The position numbers were made by a program, and so were the translations under genes. The notes under the pieces were generated by a model. That model made no database searches. It saw nothing but the letters and a program-made list of their open reading frames with translations, and was not told the origin of the DNA. A stretch of 64,000 bases of DNA from Rhizopus arrhizus. Its lineage: Eukaryota > Mucoromycota > Mucoromycetes > Mucorales > Rhizopodaceae. This document shows, piece by piece, positions 61,351-64,000 of this stretch (position 1 is its first letter; each line of letters begins with the position of its first letter). The stretch covers positions 124,001 to 188,000 of the forward strand of contig JAKZZE010000039.1 of assembly GCA_024220505.1 (NCBI GenBank), in the 5' to 3' direction.

Positions 61351-62540
61351 ATGAGTGAATCTGGCAACGTCTACGAGTGTAATGTTCAAAACAAATTTCA
61401 AATGTATGAAGTTTTCAATACAGAAGTCTCAAACCAAGTTCAAGAGCCACAAGTTAACATAGTGGAAGAAAAAAGAGCCAAGAAGAAAACTAATAGACAG
61501 CAGTACCAGAATTGCATAGAGAAGAAAAGGACAGGGCTATCCAGACGTATATGTTTACTTCCCTTAGTTACAGCAAGGTTGGAGAGAAGTATGGTATACC
61601 TGTATCTACCTTGAAGTCTTGGGTTAAAGCAGCAAAAGAAGCATCCAAAAAAGAAGTGGCTTTAAAAGTAGATAATGCTATTGAAAAGCAGCCAAAAAAG
61701 AACTAGTGCCTTCGCAAGATGAAGGAAGAGCATACAAAGTTTTTGGAAGAATTCATTGACAACAATCCGGTAGTCACGCTAGATCAAATGGTTGACGCCC
61801 TCAGTGATAAATTTGAGGGCTTTAGTATTTCTAAATCTGGCGTGGATAAACACCTGAAAGAAAGCTGCTCTTACACGTTAAAGAGAATTACAAAGATTCC
61901 TGCCAAACGAAACTCTTTTGACGTTATTGAACTAAGATTTAGAGCTGTTGAGGCGTGGATTAAAAATTCCAATATCAGTTTTATGCAAAACTGTATCTTC
62001 ATTGATGAAGCTGGATTCAATCTTCATACTGCAAGAAGTCAGGGCAGATCAAAGAAAGATAAGCCCGCAAAAGTTGTAGTAGCAACCACCCGGGGACCGT
62101 CAGTTTCCATACTAGGCGCAATTTGTTTCCTTGGTGTCGTCAATGTTGGGCTGAAGATAACTAAAGCTGGTACAAAGTGGAAAGAATTCATGGCATTTCT
62201 TATACACGACATGGATGTCCTTGATAAACGCAACTTGAAGGGTTGCAATTTAGTCATGAATAATGCATCTATCCATAAACCTGAAAAGATCACAGAGGAG
62301 GTCAGCAAGAGGGAGTATAGAATAATATACCTTCCACCTTACTCCCCTTTCTTAAATCCAATAGAAGAGTTTTGGGCCAAGGTAAAGACACTTGTTCGCA
62401 GATCTCCAATGACAGATCGCGATAACTTAGTAGCAAGGATAAGAGAGGCTGCAGAGCAAGTGACTCCTGAGGACTGTCAAGGCTGGATTAGGCACGCCGA
62501 ATCCTTCTTTGAGCGTTGTTTAAATAAAGAACTTCTTTAG
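61351..62540 (+). pseudogene. Tc1/mariner-IS630-type transposase, disrupted and with a mutated catalytic Asp
   Basis: The first frame (from ATG 61351) breaks near 61510, where one base is out of phase; the next reads HREEKDRAIQTYMFTSLSYS, then KVGEKYGIPVSTLKSWVKAA, a helix-turn-helix. An in-frame TAG at 61704-61706 follows PKKN. The remainder is open to 62540: a second helix-turn-helix, then NCIFIDEAGFNLHTARSQGR (first Asp). LVMNNASIHKPEKI has Asn where the family has Asp (expected LVMDNASIH); IIYLPPYSPFLNPIEEFWAK holds the third acidic residue (Glu). The Asp-to-Asn change at 62259-62261 is a single GAT-to-AAT step. Three independent lesions indicate an inactive copy, although the ends could still be recognised in trans. 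Confidence 0.85.
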
Positions 62541-62689
62541 TTCGACCATGCAGTTGAAAGCTCATTGCAGCTTGGTCGAAATTATTTTATTTTTAGTCGA
62601 AATAAAGGTACACAAATGGACGTTCATTTGGTCGAATTGAAGTGGAAATACTGTAAAGATGAAAACAATGACAAGAACAGAAAGAAATA

Positions 62690-63036
62690 GATGTGTACGC
62701 TGGCGTCTTGGCTAGTTACCAGGCGACAAACTGAAACCCAGCCCAAGACATCCTATCCAGATGCTCACAAAACAACATGCAATAAGATGTCTCGATATGC
62801 ACCATCGCTTACAAATGCCAGAAACAGCCCAAGATTCTCTATCGTTCCTTCTCAACAAATTACCAAACAGAATACCATGTTCATCTCACTCCGCCTCTCC
62901 ATGGTTTATTCGATGGCCGGTTATCTGTACTATATTTTATGAACTTGACTATCTGTTCCATGATAAGGACCAACCGTCACCGCCATTCCAACCAGGGCAA
63001 AGATTCCTCGATTGGCTACCCTCTTCCCCTCACTAG
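62690..63036 (+). pseudogene. LINE ORF2 C-terminal tail, right copy
   Basis: Plus-strand frame with one stop near its start (VRWRLG, stop, LPGDKLKPSPRHP) followed by TKQHAIRCLDMHHRLQMPET, DSLSFLLNKLPN, RWPVICTIFYELDYLFHDKD and RFLDWLPSSPH. It is clearly homologous to the left copy at 60469-60806 but diverged. It points away from the transposon in the opposite direction to the left copy, so the transposon did not simply land inside one LINE. Confidence 0.65.
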
Positions 63037-63074
63037 TAACATTCACTTGTTTCCTTCACTTTTCCTCCCATATC

Positions 63075-63235
63075 TTTTTTACCCTTGATTTCCAAAGGGG
63101 TTTTTAGCTTCCATTGAACTTTTTATTGATCTGACCAGGGCGAAAACGATGCAATATTAGACATCATGCGTTCAAAATGGTCATTAATTTTTTATAAATA
63201 AAAATCAAAATTTAAACGTATACAGTGATATAGGA
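63075..63235 (+). repeat. third degenerate ~150-bp repeat unit
   Basis: CCCTTGATTTCCAAAGGGG, then GATCTGACCAGGGCGAAAAC, CATCATGCGTTCAAAATGG and GTATACAGTGAT, in the same order as the units at 59835-60160. It sits immediately downstream of the right LINE tail, as the other units sit near the left LINE tail. Confidence 0.6.
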
Positions 63236-63283
63236 GCGAATTATGGCGAATGTAGAAAGCTAATGTTTTCACTAGAAAAAGAA

Positions 63284-63949
63284 AACAGACCAATAAAATA
63301 AAACAGGACAAGAAAAAGGCGAATAGACCCAGAACTGGTAGCAATACGACTGAACCTGACTGTAGTAGCTGTAAACAAGAAGGACATAAATCATCTCGTT
63401 CACCTGCTTGCCCCAACCATATACAAACAAAAAAAAGAAACGTTTCTGAGGCACTTGGGACCTAATTATAAGGCATATACGCGAAAGCTACCTTTTGACC
63501 AATGCGTACAAAGCACTTATCAAACTACACTTAAATCGAAAATTGTCTCTGCTTGTGAAGACGTGCGAAATATCCTAGTCAGATCACAGCTTTTCGTGAA
63601 TTTTTATATACTCAGTTTGGCCCGTTTAGATAGTCCTATTCCTCATAAAATATATGAACAGAATTTTTGGTATTCAATATCACAACTTATAAGAAACCAA
63701 CGAGTCACGAATGGCATCTCTTTACAGCACGGATTACTTGATTATTGGAATAGTTTTAACAAAAGTTACCCTACTATTATTTATGACAAGAAACTTGCTA
63801 GTGGTGTTAGCCATTGTATACTGGAAGCGTCCAAACAACTACAAACAACATACACTAATAACGTAGTAGAACTCTTTGAATCAAGAATATGCAAGTATAT
63901 ATTTTATAAAACACAAAATGTCTTCATAGTAAGTAGGATACTATTATAA
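63284..63949 (+). pseudogene. zinc-knuckle-type repetitive-element gene, frameshifted, running to the window edge
   Basis: A first frame encodes a basic stretch and a knuckle-like motif (DCSSCKQEGHKSSRSPACPN then H) and ends at a TAA near 63466. The continuing protein is in another frame from about 63450: LGPNYKAYTRKLPFDQCVQS, LKSKIVSACEDVRNILVRSQ, LFVNFYILSLARL. The two halves fit together if one base is shifted around 63445-63460. A knuckle followed by xxYTRKLPxDxCV and SACxDVRNIVxRxxLFVNYY is a layout I associate with multicopy genes of Mucoromycota, function unknown to me. It may continue beyond the window after an intron near 63930. Confidence 0.5.
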
Positions 63950-64000
63950 AAGCAGGTATAACTAAGACTACATAGTCAATGGATCGTTCAGATGTTGTAA

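Larger units (their letters stand above)
60807..62653. mobile_element. Tc1/mariner-IS630-type DNA transposon with long terminal inverted repeats
   Basis: Right end 62526-62653 is the inverse of the left end, which is split: CAGTATTTCCACTTCAAT at 60807-60824, then 61239-61325. Shared inner words include TCCATTTGTGTACCTTTATT, TTTCGACTAAAAATAA, TTCGACCAAGCTG and GAGCTTTCAACT. Both ends are flanked by TA (60805-60806 and 62654-62655), the target duplication of this superfamily. Terminal repeats exceed 100 bp, long for Tc1-type elements. Between them lies one disrupted transposase gene. An insertion of about 414 bp (60825-61238) divides the left repeat. Confidence 0.8.

Overview
The window is nuclear DNA of an early-diverging filamentous fungus, most likely Mucoromycota (Mucorales type). 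The evidence is AT-rich intergenic DNA, many 48-65 nt GT-AG introns, complete eukaryotic genes such as Pol I subunit 2, ribosomal P1, GAPDH, FANCL and SSXT, fungal wall and Golgi enzymes, and several transposon families. Gene models were spliced by hand: donor and acceptor phases were checked so that each spliced length is a multiple of three, unless stated otherwise.

Layout. 1-504: edge fragment of a Tc1/mariner-IS630-type transposase. 1.2-12.6 kb: housekeeping block with Nab2-like poly(A)-RNA binder, S9 prolyl oligopeptidase, glycogen synthase, CobW/ZNG1 metal GTPase and threonine aldolase. 13.1-18.5 kb: a composite element with two nested pairs of near-identical inverted repeats. These contain LINE 3' tails (poly-T on the left, poly-A on the right) and two inward-facing mariner transposase ends, and they enclose one intact intronless 536-codon gene of unknown function. 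19.0-20.1 kb: a decayed Crypton/Ndc10_II-like gene. 21.3-30.2 kb: PQ-loop transporter, GT71 and GT15 mannosyltransferases (convergent, sharing stop-codon bases), a P-type H+-ATPase, a UBAC2/Dsc2-type pseudo-rhomboid and ATP synthase subunit g, which carries an apparent 1-nt frameshift. 30.2-37.6 kb: gene-poor, with a small membrane protein, one hypothetical gene and decayed sequence.

37.6-59.7 kb: arrestin-like adaptor, FANCL, a SANT/Myb protein, Rho GTPase, ribosomal P1, a PSI-containing inositol-type transporter, a polyQ SSXT/SS18 coactivator, RPA135, chitin deacetylase, GAPDH, IML2/TTC39 and RRP7. 59.7-64.0 kb is accessory: degenerate ~150-bp repeats, two outward-facing LINE ORF2 tails and a Tc1-like element. 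The Tc1-like element has >100-bp inverted ends, a mutated catalytic aspartate, and a left end split by a poly(A)-tailed insertion with a 9-bp target duplication. A broken zinc-knuckle gene lies at the right edge.

Most genes are independent housekeeping units. Visible pairings are the divergent starts of GT15/P-ATPase, FANCL/SANT and transporter/SSXT, and the tightly convergent ends of GT71/GT15, Rho/P1 and glycogen synthase/CobW. The best candidates for undescribed biology are the 13.1-18.5 kb composite element with its cargo gene and the layered insertions at 60.4-63.2 kb.
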